A stretch of 64,000 nt of DNA from Collinsella sp. AF25-2LB (lineage in GTDB: Bacteria; Actinomycetota; Coriobacteriia; Coriobacteriales; Coriobacteriaceae). The stretch lies in NCBI RefSeq assembly GCF_003458415.1, contig NZ_QRUF01000006.1, positions 46,081-110,080 on the forward strand, in the 5' to 3' direction. Each line of letters opens with the position of its first letter. The first letter of the stretch is position 1. Made by a program: the position numbers and the translations under genes. The notes under the pieces were generated by a model that saw nothing but the letters and a program-made list of their open reading frames with translations, had not been told where the DNA came from and did no database searches. Shown piece by piece: positions 43,351 through 53,374 of the stretch.

Positions 43351-44769
43351 TTAAGCGTCTTTCTTGGCAGTCAGATACTCAATGAACTCGGGACCGACGG
43401 TCGTAACGTCACCGGCACCCATAGTGAGCAGCAGATCGCCCTCGCCCACCATCTGCTCGAGCTCCTGATTGAGCTCAAGACGGCTGGAGCAGTACACGAC
43501 CTCCTTGCCAGGATGCTTGGCGCGCACGGTATCGGCGAGCATCTTAGAGGTAACACCCGGAATGGGCATCTCGCCAGCCGAGAACACATCAATCAGCAGC
43601 AGTTTATCGGCATTGGCAAATGCATCGGCAAAGTCGTCGCACAGGGCCTGCAGGCGCGAATAACGGTGCGGCTGGAACACGACGTCGACATGCTTGTAGC
43701 CCAGCGACGAAGCGGCAGCAAGCGTCGCCTTGATCTCGGTGGGGTGATGGCCGTAATCATCGACCACGGTGATGCCATCGATATCGCCCACGTGGGTAAA
43801 GCGACGGCGGACGCCCTCAAAGCTCGAGAGCGCCTTGGCGGCGGCGTCGATGTCAAGGCCCAGGACATGGGCGACGGTGAGCACCGCCGTGGCGTTGAGC
43901 ATGTTGTGGCGACCGGGATTGCTCTTGATCTCCACGGCATGCTCAGTGCCGTCCTCAAAGCGAACGATAAAGTCACTCTGGATGCCTTTGACATCCGGGT
44001 GCATGCAGACGATGTCGTTGCTCTCGGCAAAGCCGTAGGAAAGCACGTGACGGCCCGTCGACTTGGCGAGCTCGACCAGATGCGGGTCCTCACCGCAGAC
44101 GATGACGGTGCCGTCCTCGCCCACCAGGCTCATGAATTTGGCGAAAGTCGCTTCGATCTCCTCGATACCCGAGTAGTGATCGAGGTGGTCGGCCTCGACG
44201 TTGGTCACAATGACCACGTTGGGGTTCAGGAACAGGAAGGAGCTGTCGGACTCGTCGGCCTCGGCGACAAAGTAGTCGCCCGAGCCGTTCTTGCCGTTCG
44301 TGTCATAGCCCTCGACGATGCCACCGATCAGGAAGCTCGGATCCAGACCCATGCGGTCGAGCATGGTGGCGCACATCGAAGACGTGGTGGTCTTGCCGTG
44401 CGTGCCGGCAACAGCGACGGTAGTGTAGCCGTGGCCCAAGGCAGAGAGCATCTTGGCACGGGGCCACACGGGAATACCAAGCTCGCGAGCGCGCACGAGT
44501 TCAGGGTTGGACTCCGGAATAGCGGTGGAGACAACAACCACGTCGGGCTTGACCTCGTCGATCGTGGCGGCCTCATGGCCCACATGTACCTTCACACCAG
44601 CGCGGGTAAGCTGGCGGATATAACGTGACGTCTTAAGGTCGGAGCCGGTAACGGCATAACCGCGCTCGTGCAGAACGAGGGCGATGCCGCTCATGCCGGC
44701 GCCGCCGATACCGATAAAGTGGGCGCTCTTAAACTCGGGCGCGGAGGTTGCAGTCTGGGAATCAGCCAT
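43351..44769 (-). CDS. murC: UDP-N-acetylmuramate-L-alanine ligase
   Basis: The 472-residue Mur ligase adds the first residue (L-Ala). HFIGIGGAGMSGIALVL near residue 18 is the Rossmann start, AVAGTHGKTTTSSM near 110 the ATP loop, and FEGVRRRF near 325 and DDYGHHPTEI near 344 the central and C-terminal signatures. The ATG at 44769 lies about 10 nt after AAGGAG; a GTG at 44796 with no site is less likely. Confidence 0.95.
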   Translation of the reverse strand: MADSQTATSAPEFKSAHFIGIGGAGMSGIALVLHERGYAVTGSDLKTSRYIRQLTRAGVKVHVGHEAATIDEVKPDVVVVSTAIPESNPELVRARELGIPVWPRAKMLSALGHGYTTVAVAGTHGKTTTSSMCATMLDRMGLDPSFLIGGIVEGYDTNGKNGSGDYFVAEADESDSSFLFLNPNVVIVTNVEADHLDHYSGIEEIEATFAKFMSLVGEDGTVIVCGEDPHLVELAKSTGRHVLSYGFAESNDIVCMHPDVKGIQSDFIVRFEDGTEHAVEIKSNPGRHNMLNATAVLTVAHVLGLDIDAAAKALSSFEGVRRRFTHVGDIDGITVVDDYGHHPTEIKATLAAASSLGYKHVDVVFQPHRYSRLQALCDDFADAFANADKLLLIDVFSAGEMPIPGVTSKMLADTVRAKHPGKEVVYCSSRLELNQELEQMVGEGDLLLTMGAGDVTTVGPEFIEYLTAKKDA

Positions 44770-44866
44770 GTGCTCGTGTACTCCTTGCGTAAACACTGCC
44801 TGTAACCCGTTAACTGTACCGCACCTACCGCATCAGCGCGAGGGCGACCGACGATATCCCGTCTAA

Positions 44867-45982
44867 CTAACGCAAACCCTCTACCGCATCCGCCAGAAGA
44901 GCGGCGGCCCTATCCTGAGCCAGACCACGCGCCGCCTGACGCATGGCGTCGCGCGCCGCCGCGTCATCGACCAGGTGCAGCAGTTCATCGGCAAAGGCAG
45001 AACCGTCGATATCGGCATCGGCGCAGAGCACGCCGGCCCCGGCGTCGACCAGATACCGGGCATTGGTGGTTTGGTGGTCGGCCGTCGCATGCGGATACGG
45101 CACGAGCACCGAGGGCACGGCGAGCGCAGCGATCTCGGCCACGCTCGATGCGCCCGAACGCGAGAGCACCAAATCGGCAGCAGCCAACATATCGCCCATG
45201 TTGTCGATGTAAGGCTGGACGCGGTAACGCTTCGCCTCCTCGGGCGTCAGCGCCAAAGCGCGCTCGGTCTCCTCAAAGCCGTCGGCACCCGTCGAATGCA
45301 ACACATAGAGGTTCTTGCGCGAAAGCAGCTCGTTTTTGAGCGAAACCACGCGCTCGTTGAGGTGCTGGGCGCCAAGTGAACCGCCAAAGACGAGCAGCAG
45401 CGTAGCGTCCTCGGGAACGCCAAGTGCCTTGCGGCCGCGAGCGCGATCGCCTTCGATTACCGAGCGACGTACGGGGTTGCCGGTCATGAGCACGTGGTCA
45501 GGGTCACCTTCGCGCTCAAAGACCGAACGCGCTGCCGGCACCGAGATGCACACGCGGGCGGCGTGGGAGTTCATCATCTTGTTGGCCAGGCCCGGAACAG
45601 AGTTCTGCTCATGCAGCAGATACGGAACGCCTGCGCCCTTGCACCACCCCAGCAGCGGAACCTCGACATAGGCACCAAAACCGACGGCAGCATCGGGCTT
45701 GCCGACCTTTGAGAAATGACTGGCGAGCGCACGTTTGGCCTTGTTGACACGCCACAGCGAGGTCAGCGCCGTCCAAGGACGGGAGCGGTCGAAGCCCGTG
45801 ACCGTAATGGGCACAAAATCAAACCCAGCCTCGGGGACCAGACGACCCTCGAGCTTGCGCGACTGGCCCACGAACACAACGTGGTGGCCACGGTCACGCA
45901 GTTCTTCGGCCAAGGCGAGCGCGGGGTTGATGTGTCCTGCCGTGCCGCCGGCTGCAATAGCAACGGTCATTTTATCGGTCAT
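44867..45982 (-). CDS. murG: UDP-GlcNAc transferase MurG
   Basis: The 371-residue GT28 enzyme adds GlcNAc to lipid I on the cytoplasmic face. AAGGTAGHINPALALAEEL is at residues 11-29, LHEQNSVPGLANK near 127, FGGSLGAQHLN near 187 and SRSGASSVAEIAAL near 268 (UDP-GlcNAc site). AAGGG lies 6 nt before the ATG at 45982. The start overlaps the end of ftsW by 11 nt. Confidence 0.96.
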   Translation of the reverse strand: MTDKMTVAIAAGGTAGHINPALALAEELRDRGHHVVFVGQSRKLEGRLVPEAGFDFVPITVTGFDRSRPWTALTSLWRVNKAKRALASHFSKVGKPDAAVGFGAYVEVPLLGWCKGAGVPYLLHEQNSVPGLANKMMNSHAARVCISVPAARSVFEREGDPDHVLMTGNPVRRSVIEGDRARGRKALGVPEDATLLLVFGGSLGAQHLNERVVSLKNELLSRKNLYVLHSTGADGFEETERALALTPEEAKRYRVQPYIDNMGDMLAAADLVLSRSGASSVAEIAALAVPSVLVPYPHATADHQTTNARYLVDAGAGVLCADADIDGSAFADELLHLVDDAAARDAMRQAARGLAQDRAAALLADAVEGLR

Positions 45983-47492
45983 GGTAGTCCCTTCGTACAC
46001 GCGGTCCCTGGTCGTCGGTACGCAGACGCGCCGACGGGTCCGAGTTCAAATCGATTCGATTATATCCGCCGCCCGCGTTGCGAGGGCTGGGGCGCTGCGG
46101 ACGACCTTGCGGAGCCATTCGCGGGCGTGGACGAGCTGCCGGCTCGGATGCAGAACCATCCAGAACGGTAAAGCCGCTACGCGAAGGTCGTTCACCGCGC
46201 ACATGGGCTACGCCGGCGGTGCTCTCGTCCATAACGGCAAAGCTCTCACGGCGGCGGTCATACTCATCGCGGCGGGCGCTCTCGTACGAAACGCGCAGGA
46301 TCAACCCGGCAAGCATAAGCGACACAATAATCGACGAACCGCCGTAGCTAATAAACGGCAACGGTTTGCCCGTCATGGGAAACACGTTGAGGATGCCCAG
46401 CGCGTTAATCAAAAACTGCACTGCGAGAATGACCGCGGAGCCAGACGCCATGAGCGCGCCCCGACGATCGGTCGCCTGCTCGGCAATGCGAAACGCCGAG
46501 TAGATCAGCATCGCAAACACCAAGAAGAACAGCACGGTTCCGACAAAGCCGACTTCCTCGCCAATGATAGCCAGAATGTAGTCATTGTGCGCCTCGGGCA
46601 GATACGAGTACTTCATGGTTGAGTTGCCGATGCCACGGCCGAACAGACCGCCCGAGGCAAAGGCCATGATGGCAAGCGTGGCCTGATAGCCGTCACCATA
46701 CTCGTCGGCCCAAGGGTTCAAGGCAACCTGAATACGCACCATACGGTACGGCTCTGCGACAAGCGCAATCGCGATCACGAGAATGCCGAAGATTAGCACG
46801 CCGATGATAAATCTGGGGTCGAGACCCGCAAACAACGCCATGCACATGAGGGTCAACAGGATGATCAGGACAGTACCGAAATCGGGCTGGATAAAGATCA
46901 GAAAGAGCGAAATGCCCAGGTAGATGCCCATCTTGCGAAGGAATTCGTTGATGTTGCCACCGGGCGAAAAGAAGCGATCGAGCATGATGGCCGAATACGC
47001 AATGGCAAATGGCTTTAAAAACTCGGAAGGCTGGAACTGAATGCCGGCGATGTTGAGCCAGCGCGTGGCGCCACGGCTGCCGCTGCCCACCAAGAACACC
47101 AGAAACAGTAGCCCTATCATGCCTATGAGGAAGATCCTGAGCACGTCTTCCCCAAACCAACTGTCCGGCAAGATGCGCACGATGGCAACCATAGCCAGCA
47201 CGCCAACTCCGGCAAACGCGGCTTGTCGAAACAGAAAAAACGTCGCCGAGCCATTCTCGTGCAGCGCCTCGACCGAAGACGCCGAGTACACCATCAGCAG
47301 GCCAAAGCACACCAAGGTAAACAGGCAGGCCATGAATATCAAACGGGGGCGCATGATACGGGCGGGAACGCCGGCAATATAGCGTTCGCTAAACGTCTGC
47401 CCGCCGCGACCGGAACGCGGTGTGCTGCGCCGCGAGGAAGCACGGTCCGAGTCGGGCCTCCTCATACCTTGTCGGGGGCTCTCCTCTCTCAC
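45972..47492 (-). CDS. ftsW: Peptidoglycan glycosyltransferase FtsW
   Basis: The 506-residue SEDS polymerase has ten helices after a 45-residue basic tail. SRGATRWLNIAGIQFQPSEF near residue 140 and FGTVLIILL, plus GKPLPFISYGGSSIIVSL near 375, are the SEDS signatures; the catalytic Asp is expected in the extracellular loop (PWADEYGDG). A long basic C-terminal tail (~400-506) is unusual but common in actinobacteria. GTG at 47492 has AGGGG 6 nt upstream, overlapping the murD stop; TTG at 47498 and ATG at 47465 are alternatives. Confidence 0.93.
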   Translation of the reverse strand: MREESPRQGMRRPDSDRASSRRSTPRSGRGGQTFSERYIAGVPARIMRPRLIFMACLFTLVCFGLLMVYSASSVEALHENGSATFFLFRQAAFAGVGVLAMVAIVRILPDSWFGEDVLRIFLIGMIGLLFLVFLVGSGSRGATRWLNIAGIQFQPSEFLKPFAIAYSAIMLDRFFSPGGNINEFLRKMGIYLGISLFLIFIQPDFGTVLIILLTLMCMALFAGLDPRFIIGVLIFGILVIAIALVAEPYRMVRIQVALNPWADEYGDGYQATLAIMAFASGGLFGRGIGNSTMKYSYLPEAHNDYILAIIGEEVGFVGTVLFFLVFAMLIYSAFRIAEQATDRRGALMASGSAVILAVQFLINALGILNVFPMTGKPLPFISYGGSSIIVSLMLAGLILRVSYESARRDEYDRRRESFAVMDESTAGVAHVRGERPSRSGFTVLDGSASEPAARPRPRMAPQGRPQRPSPRNAGGGYNRIDLNSDPSARLRTDDQGPRVRRDYHDR

Positions 47493-47501
47493 CGGCAACC
47501 C

Positions 47502-48908
47502 CTATTCCATTTGCGATTTCGCCGCAGCGGCAAGCTGGGCCACATAGTCCTTAAACACGCGGCCGCGCTCCTCATAGCCCGAGAACTCATCGAACGAAGA
47601 GCAGGCAGGAGAAAGTAAGATCACGTCGCCACGGCTCGACAGCGAACGGGCGACGTCCACGGCATCGCGCAGGTCATCCGCCTGGGCGATATCCACGTCA
47701 CCATCGACATCGGCCTCGTCCATAGCGGCGGTAAAGCGCTCGCGCGCATCGCCAAAGCAAACGACCGAGCGCACGTTGTCCATAACGACGCGGGCAAAGT
47801 CCGCAAGCGGCGTACCCTTATCGTGGCCGCCGAGCAGCAAAATCACATCGTCGTCGGGAAACGCCGTCAGGGCCTTTTCGACTGCATCGGTGTTCGTTGC
47901 CTTGGAATCGTTGACGTAGCGCACGCCATCGATCTCGCCACAGGGCTCAACGCGGTGCTCCAGCGGCTGGAACGATGCCAAACCACGGCAAATGCCCTCG
48001 GGATCGGCACCGACGGCCAAAGCAGCCGTGGCAGCACATAGGGCATTGATGACATTGTGATGGCCCGAGATCTTGAGCTCGGATGTAGCGATGAGCGGGG
48101 TCTCGACACCCTTCAGACGCACGATCATCTTGCCGTCGCGCACAAAGGCGGCGTCTGCACCCTCGGGCTCGTCAAAAGCGACCTTGCAGATGCGGCGGCC
48201 CGGCATGTAGATGTACTCATCGAACTCATGGATGCCGGCATCCTCAACGTCGATAACCACGAGGTCGTCGTCGACCATATTCTCGAACAACTTGATCTTG
48301 GCAAGCGCATAGTTCTTGTGGCTCTTGTGCCAGCCCAGGTGGTCGGGCGTGATGTTGAGCAGCACCGCCACGCGAGGATGAAGCTCGGCGGTCGTAGCAA
48401 TCTGATAACTCGACAGCTCGGCCACAAACCACTCATTATGTGCGCGGCCGTCGATCTCGTTCACCGGCGGCTCACCGATATTGCCGACGGCCACGCTGGC
48501 TTCACCGGCGGCCTTGAGCAGATAATCAGTCAGCGACGTGGTAGTTGTCTTGCCGTTGGTGCCCGTGATGGCAATCCAATTTTGGGGAGACAAGCGATAG
48601 GCAAACTCGGGCTCGCCCATAATCTGAGCGGCATGCTCACGCCCCGCCTTAAAGAAGGACGAGAACTCCGAAATACCCGGGCATGTCACGCACACGTCAT
48701 AGGCGCCCTCGACCTGTTCGGCCCCATAGACAAACGACGCACCAGCAGCCTCGAGCGCACGCGTGGCGTCATTGGGCTCAGAGGTGCCGCCGCCATACAC
48801 GGTAACGGCGCTTACGCGCTCGGGATGTGCCAGCGCCCAGCGGGCGACATCGAGACCGGATTTGCCCTGACCCAAAACGAGCAGGCTAAAGACATCAGCA
48901 AGAGGCAT
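47502..48908 (-). CDS. murD: UDP-MurNAc-L-Ala:D-glutamate ligase
   Basis: The 468-residue Mur ligase adds D-glutamate. It begins with LVLGQGKSGLDVARWAL, has ITGTNGKTTTTSLTDYLL near residue 113, NITPDHLGWHKSH near 186, FQPLEHRVEPCGEIDGV near 308, and VNDSKATNTDAVEKAL near 327. The ATG is 9 nt after the mraY stop with no strong SD, so coupled translation is likely. Confidence 0.95.
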   Translation of the reverse strand: MPLADVFSLLVLGQGKSGLDVARWALAHPERVSAVTVYGGGTSEPNDATRALEAAGASFVYGAEQVEGAYDVCVTCPGISEFSSFFKAGREHAAQIMGEPEFAYRLSPQNWIAITGTNGKTTTTSLTDYLLKAAGEASVAVGNIGEPPVNEIDGRAHNEWFVAELSSYQIATTAELHPRVAVLLNITPDHLGWHKSHKNYALAKIKLFENMVDDDLVVIDVEDAGIHEFDEYIYMPGRRICKVAFDEPEGADAAFVRDGKMIVRLKGVETPLIATSELKISGHHNVINALCAATAALAVGADPEGICRGLASFQPLEHRVEPCGEIDGVRYVNDSKATNTDAVEKALTAFPDDDVILLLGGHDKGTPLADFARVVMDNVRSVVCFGDARERFTAAMDEADVDGDVDIAQADDLRDAVDVARSLSSRGDVILLSPACSSFDEFSGYEERGRVFKDYVAQLAAAAKSQME

Positions 48909-48917
48909 GAAAGACCA

Positions 48918-49937
48918 CTATCCCAACTGGAAGAACAAAGCAAGGCCAACGGCACCAAAGGCCGCAGCGATAATCCAAAAACGGATGACGACCTTGGTCT
49001 CGGCCCAGCCCTTCTTTTCGAAATGATGATGGATGGGCGCCATAAGGAAGACGCGCTTGTGCGTAAAGTGGAAGTAGACAACCTGAATCATGACCGACAG
49101 GGTCTCAACGATAAACAGGCCGCCGATGATGAGGGAGACGACCTCGGTGTTGGTCATGATGGACGTGCAGGCAAACGCGGCGCCCAGGGCAAGCGAGCCG
49201 GTATCGCCCATAAAGATGCTCGCCGGATAGCAGTTGAACCACAGAAAGCCCAAGCAGGCACCGGCACACGCGGTGCAGAAGATGGACAGGTTCACGTCTC
49301 CGTGCAAAAACGCCATGGCAGCCATGGCGAGCATGGCAATCATGGAGGTGCCGCCGGCAAGACCGTCAAGGCCATCGGTCAGGTTCACGGCATTAGAAAG
49401 ACCGGCGATCATCAGCCAGCAAAAGACAATGTAGAGCCACGGGAACGAAAGGCCGCAGATGGTGGTCGAAAGCACGCCAAGGTCAATCGTCAGGCCGCCG
49501 GGAAAACGAATCTCGGGGGCGACGCCGCACCAGTTGACGGCAAGTACCGTAAAGGTGACACAGATAATGGTTAGGCCGATCATCTTGGCATGAGGCGTCA
49601 GACCGAGCGAGCGCCCATGCGTAACGGAGGTCAGGTCGTCGATCAGGCCCAGCACGCCGGTCGCCAGCGTGGCGAGCAGCACGAGCACGAGCTCGGTGGT
49701 GAGCTTGCCCATCAGCAGGCAGGTCAGCGAAATCGCAACAAGGATGATGACGCCGCCCATGGTCGGCGTACCCTGTTTAATCAAATGACGCTTGGGGCCG
49801 TCGGCTCGGACCTGTTGGCCGATACCCTCGACCTTCAGCAGCTTGATCCACCACGGCATGAGCAGCAGCGCAATGGCAGCGGCGATGCCAAGCCCCAAAA
49901 AAGCCTGATACGTTGGATACGAGGGATTGCCGAACAT
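48918..49937 (-). CDS. mraY: Phospho-MurNAc-pentapeptide transferase
   Basis: The 339-residue membrane enzyme makes lipid I. It has about ten helices, with KQGTPTMGGVIIL near residue 52, DDLTSVTHGRSLGL near 98, NAVNLTDGLDGLAGGT near 181 and FMGDTGSLALG near 237, plus APIHHHFEKKGWAE near 299, which hold the Mg2+ and uracil binding residues. It opens 3 nt after the murF stop. AAGGTG is its ribosome site. Confidence 0.96.
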   Translation of the reverse strand: MFGNPSYPTYQAFLGLGIAAAIALLLMPWWIKLLKVEGIGQQVRADGPKRHLIKQGTPTMGGVIILVAISLTCLLMGKLTTELVLVLLATLATGVLGLIDDLTSVTHGRSLGLTPHAKMIGLTIICVTFTVLAVNWCGVAPEIRFPGGLTIDLGVLSTTICGLSFPWLYIVFCWLMIAGLSNAVNLTDGLDGLAGGTSMIAMLAMAAMAFLHGDVNLSIFCTACAGACLGFLWFNCYPASIFMGDTGSLALGAAFACTSIMTNTEVVSLIIGGLFIVETLSVMIQVVYFHFTHKRVFLMAPIHHHFEKKGWAETKVVIRFWIIAAAFGAVGLALFFQLG

Positions 49938-49940
49938 GGG

Positions 49941-51365
49941 CTAGCACACACCTTCCACAAAGCGGTCGAGCTCAACAAAGCGGGAACCCTTGACCAGTAC
50001 AACATCATGTTTTTCAAGCGCGCCGCCCATGCGGTCGAGCACCTGCTGATAATCGGAGAACACCTGGATGCGGTCCTCGTCCATGCCCATCATGCGCGCG
50101 GCATCGGCCATAAGCTGGGCCAGCTCACCACCCACGCACGCCAGCATGTCGAGCTTCTTGGCGGCCGCATAGGCGCCCACGAGCTCATGCATGCGAGGAG
50201 CCTCATCGCCCATCTCGCCCATCTCGCCCAGGATCGCCATGCGAGACCCCGTGCACGAAAGCGAGCACAGTAGATCGAGGCCAGCAGCCATGGATTCGGC
50301 ACTGGCGTTATAGGAATCGTCGATGACGCGGGCACCGCTCTTGGCGCGCTTGATCTCCTGGCGGTGACCGGTGATCGTGAGGCCCCTAAAGGCAGCATCG
50401 ATCTGCTCGGGCGTCACGCCCAGGCGATAGGAAACCGCGGCGGCCTTAACGGCATTAGGAACGGACTGCACGCCGGGGATGGCAAGCATGGTATCGATCG
50501 TCTCACCCTGGCCAAAATCGAGCGTAAAGACCGGACGTCCCTCGTCATCAACACGAATGTCGCGGGCACGGACCTCATCATCGTCCGAGACGCCGGCCAG
50601 CATCACATCGATACCAGCAGGCTGGGCGAACGTATCGCGAATGAACGGAGTAAAGTCGTCCTCGCCGCCCAAAACCAGCAGCGGCAAGAAGTCGCCGGCG
50701 GCGCACATACCCTGGACAATCTCGGCCTTAGCGCGGGCGATGTTCTCGCGGCTGCCCAAAATGCCGATGTGAGAGGTACCAATCTTGCTTACGATGGCAA
50801 GGTTGGGATTGGCGGACTGGGAAAGGCGCTCAATCTCGTGGAAATGGTTCATGCCCATCTCGAGCACCAGGACCTCGGTATCGGCCGGAGCGGAAAGCAC
50901 CGTGAGCGGCATGCCGATCAGGTTATTGAAATTGCCCTTGGTGGCCCAGACACGATAGCGCTTGGCGAGCACGGCGGCGAGCACGTCCTTGGTCGTCGTC
51001 TTGCCGATGGAACCGGTAATGCCAACGACCAGGCAGCCAAGCTCCAGGCGATACGTGTGCGCCAAACGCAGCAGAAACTCCTCGGGATCATCGGTCAGCA
51101 GGATGGCGCACCCCTTGTCCTGCGCCAGCGAGACCAGCTCAGCCTCGGGCTCACGCGTCATCACGACGGCGCCGGCACCCGACTGGACGGCACGGGAAGC
51201 AAAATCATTGCCGTCGACGTTTTCACCGGGAAAGGCGACGAAAATCGTCCCTTCCTCGACCTGGCGCGAGTCGATAACGCACCCGCGGCATACCCGATCG
51301 GCTTCTCCCGTCACGGTTCGGGCCCCTGTTGCGGCCGCGAGGTTGTTGACGGCGATCTCTATCAT
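49941..51365 (-). CDS. murF: UDP-MurNAc-tripeptide:D-Ala-D-Ala ligase
   Basis: The 474-residue Mur ligase adds D-Ala-D-Ala. Signatures are VVGITGSIGKTTTKDVLAAVL near residue 106 (ATP loop), MGMNHFHEIERLS near 172, KIGTSHIGILGSRENIARAK near 191, and DDSYNASAESMAAGLD near 344. GGGGAG lies 5 nt before the ATG at 51365. No MurE is in the cluster, so it must lie elsewhere in the genome. Confidence 0.95.
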   Translation of the reverse strand: MIEIAVNNLAAATGARTVTGEADRVCRGCVIDSRQVEEGTIFVAFPGENVDGNDFASRAVQSGAGAVVMTREPEAELVSLAQDKGCAILLTDDPEEFLLRLAHTYRLELGCLVVGITGSIGKTTTKDVLAAVLAKRYRVWATKGNFNNLIGMPLTVLSAPADTEVLVLEMGMNHFHEIERLSQSANPNLAIVSKIGTSHIGILGSRENIARAKAEIVQGMCAAGDFLPLLVLGGEDDFTPFIRDTFAQPAGIDVMLAGVSDDDEVRARDIRVDDEGRPVFTLDFGQGETIDTMLAIPGVQSVPNAVKAAAVSYRLGVTPEQIDAAFRGLTITGHRQEIKRAKSGARVIDDSYNASAESMAAGLDLLCSLSCTGSRMAILGEMGEMGDEAPRMHELVGAYAAAKKLDMLACVGGELAQLMADAARMMGMDEDRIQVFSDYQQVLDRMGGALEKHDVVLVKGSRFVELDRFVEGVC

Positions 51366-51491
51366 TGCAGCTCCCCTGTAAACCTAATAATGCTATCGGC
51401 GTATTGTATCCCAGCGCCGCACATGCGTGGTGCAGGGCATGTGAACACCCTCATATGGGACAACAAACAACGCCCCAAAGATTGTAACCCC

Positions 51492-53357
51492 CTACTTCGT
51501 GTGCGGGATACCCAGCACGTCGAGCGCGTTGGCCATAATGGACTGGAACGGCACCGCAGCGGCATCTGAGCCGCTCGGCGTTCCGTCGAGCGTGATATAG
51601 CACAGCACCTTGGGCGATTGTGCCGGTGCAAAGCCCATAAAGGACGACATGTAGTTCTCCTTGAGGTAGCCGCCGTTCTCGTCGGCACGTTCGGCCGTAC
51701 CGGTCTTACCCGCCACGTCATAGCCGTCAACCGCGCCGCCAACGCCCGTTCCCTCGGACACGACCGTCTGCATGCACGATGTCACCTGGGATGCGGCGTC
51801 CTCCGAAATCGCGCGCTCGCCTTCACCCCAGTCCTTCTCGTCGCCTTTGCTGGACTTATAGAAGTGCGGTGTCATCATCACGCCGCCGTTGGCGATGCCG
51901 CCCACGGCACGTGCGATCTCAATCGGCGAGACGGACAGTGCCTGTCCAAAGCTCATCGAGCCCAGCGTGGCGCCGTCATACTGATCACGCTCCTTGACGA
52001 TACCCAGACTCTCTCCCGGAAAATCGACACCCGAGCTGTGACCGATGCCCCACTTGTCCACATAGGCGGCAAAGTCGTCGGCACCGATCTTGCGCCCCAC
52101 CAGGACAAAGCCCACGTTGGACGAACGGCGCATCATCTCGCGCACATCCATGGTCATGGCATAGTCGCGCTTGTCGGCATCGGTGACGGTATCGTCGCCC
52201 ACCTTGATGCTCGCCGGCACCTCAAACGACGTACTCGATCGCACGACGCCCAAGTCGAAGCCGGCGCCCGCCACGAGCGTCTTAAAGACCGAGCCGGGCT
52301 CGTAGGCGTCGGTGACCAGGCGCAGATTCATATCCTCGGTCTTGGCATTCTCCAGATCGGTCTGGTCGTAGGTCGGGTACGAGCAGGCTGCCAAAATCTC
52401 GCCTGTCGTAGGATCGGTGACCAGCGCCGAGCCGTTCTTGGCCTTAGTCTTCTCAACTGCCTCTGCCAGGGCATCCTCGGCCGCACGCTGGATATTGACG
52501 TCGAGCGTCGTCACGATATCAACGCCGTCGACCGCAGCCACCTTTTTATAGGCACCGCCCGCGATATAGCTGCCGTCCCTCGCGCGCTCGCGTACGAGAG
52601 AACCGTTCGTGCCGGTCAGAAGCTTGTTGTATTGCTTTTCGAGACCCGTCAAGCCGTCGTTGTCTACATTCACTACACCCAGCACCTGCGATGCCAGATT
52701 GCCGTATGGATATACGCGCTTCATGGCCTGCTCAAAAAGCACGCCGGGCAGGTTCTTCTTCTCCAGCGCCGCAACATCGTCTTCGTCCACCTGGCGCTTG
52801 ATATACACCCAGGTTCCATCGGACTCAACGAGCTTGCGGCAGGTCTTTTTATCGATTCCAGTTGCCTTGACCAGCGCCGACACCGTCTTGTCAACATCCT
52901 CGACAAGCTGCGGGTTCACGGCGATGTTGCGACATTCGACCGACGACGCCAACACGTTGCCGTTGCGGTCGTAGATGGTGCCGCGTTTGGCATAGAGGGT
53001 CTGCGCAAGCAGGCGGCGCGCATCGGCACGCTCGCGCAGTTTATCGGCTTCGACAATTTGATAGTCGGCAAGGCGAAAGACGCCCAAGCCCAAGCCAAGC
53101 CCGATGAAGCCCATGACGGCTTTGCGGCGAGGCAGAGGCGCGCCTGTGAGCCATTCGGTCGACGAACTCTTGCGCGACCTGGTGTTATGCACTTGAGGGC
53201 CGCCCGAGCCGCGAAGTCGCGACGCCGGGTCGTTGCCACGGGACTGCCCGGCGTTGTAAGATTGCCGACCCGTTCCTTGATAACCAGAACGTCCCCGCGA
53301 CGAGGGACGTCCAGAACCGCGGCCCCCATCGGAACCGCGGCGATAGTCATTTGTCAT
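51492..53357 (-). CDS. ftsI: Penicillin-binding protein FtsI (class B PBP)
   Basis: The 621-residue transpeptidase cross-links septal peptidoglycan. After a ~80-residue basic, Gly/Ser/Arg-rich tail there is one membrane helix (~81-97), then a dimerisation domain. The penicillin-binding domain follows with SxxK at S356-K359 (EPGSVFKT), SSN at 412-414 and KTGT at 551-554. No PASTA domain is present. It starts 17 nt after the ftsL-like gene without a strong SD. Confidence 0.94.
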   Translation of the reverse strand: MTNDYRRGSDGGRGSGRPSSRGRSGYQGTGRQSYNAGQSRGNDPASRLRGSGGPQVHNTRSRKSSSTEWLTGAPLPRRKAVMGFIGLGLGLGVFRLADYQIVEADKLRERADARRLLAQTLYAKRGTIYDRNGNVLASSVECRNIAVNPQLVEDVDKTVSALVKATGIDKKTCRKLVESDGTWVYIKRQVDEDDVAALEKKNLPGVLFEQAMKRVYPYGNLASQVLGVVNVDNDGLTGLEKQYNKLLTGTNGSLVRERARDGSYIAGGAYKKVAAVDGVDIVTTLDVNIQRAAEDALAEAVEKTKAKNGSALVTDPTTGEILAACSYPTYDQTDLENAKTEDMNLRLVTDAYEPGSVFKTLVAGAGFDLGVVRSSTSFEVPASIKVGDDTVTDADKRDYAMTMDVREMMRRSSNVGFVLVGRKIGADDFAAYVDKWGIGHSSGVDFPGESLGIVKERDQYDGATLGSMSFGQALSVSPIEIARAVGGIANGGVMMTPHFYKSSKGDEKDWGEGERAISEDAASQVTSCMQTVVSEGTGVGGAVDGYDVAGKTGTAERADENGGYLKENYMSSFMGFAPAQSPKVLCYITLDGTPSGSDAAAVPFQSIMANALDVLGIPHTK

Positions 53358-53374
53358 ACTCAGCTACCGTCTTG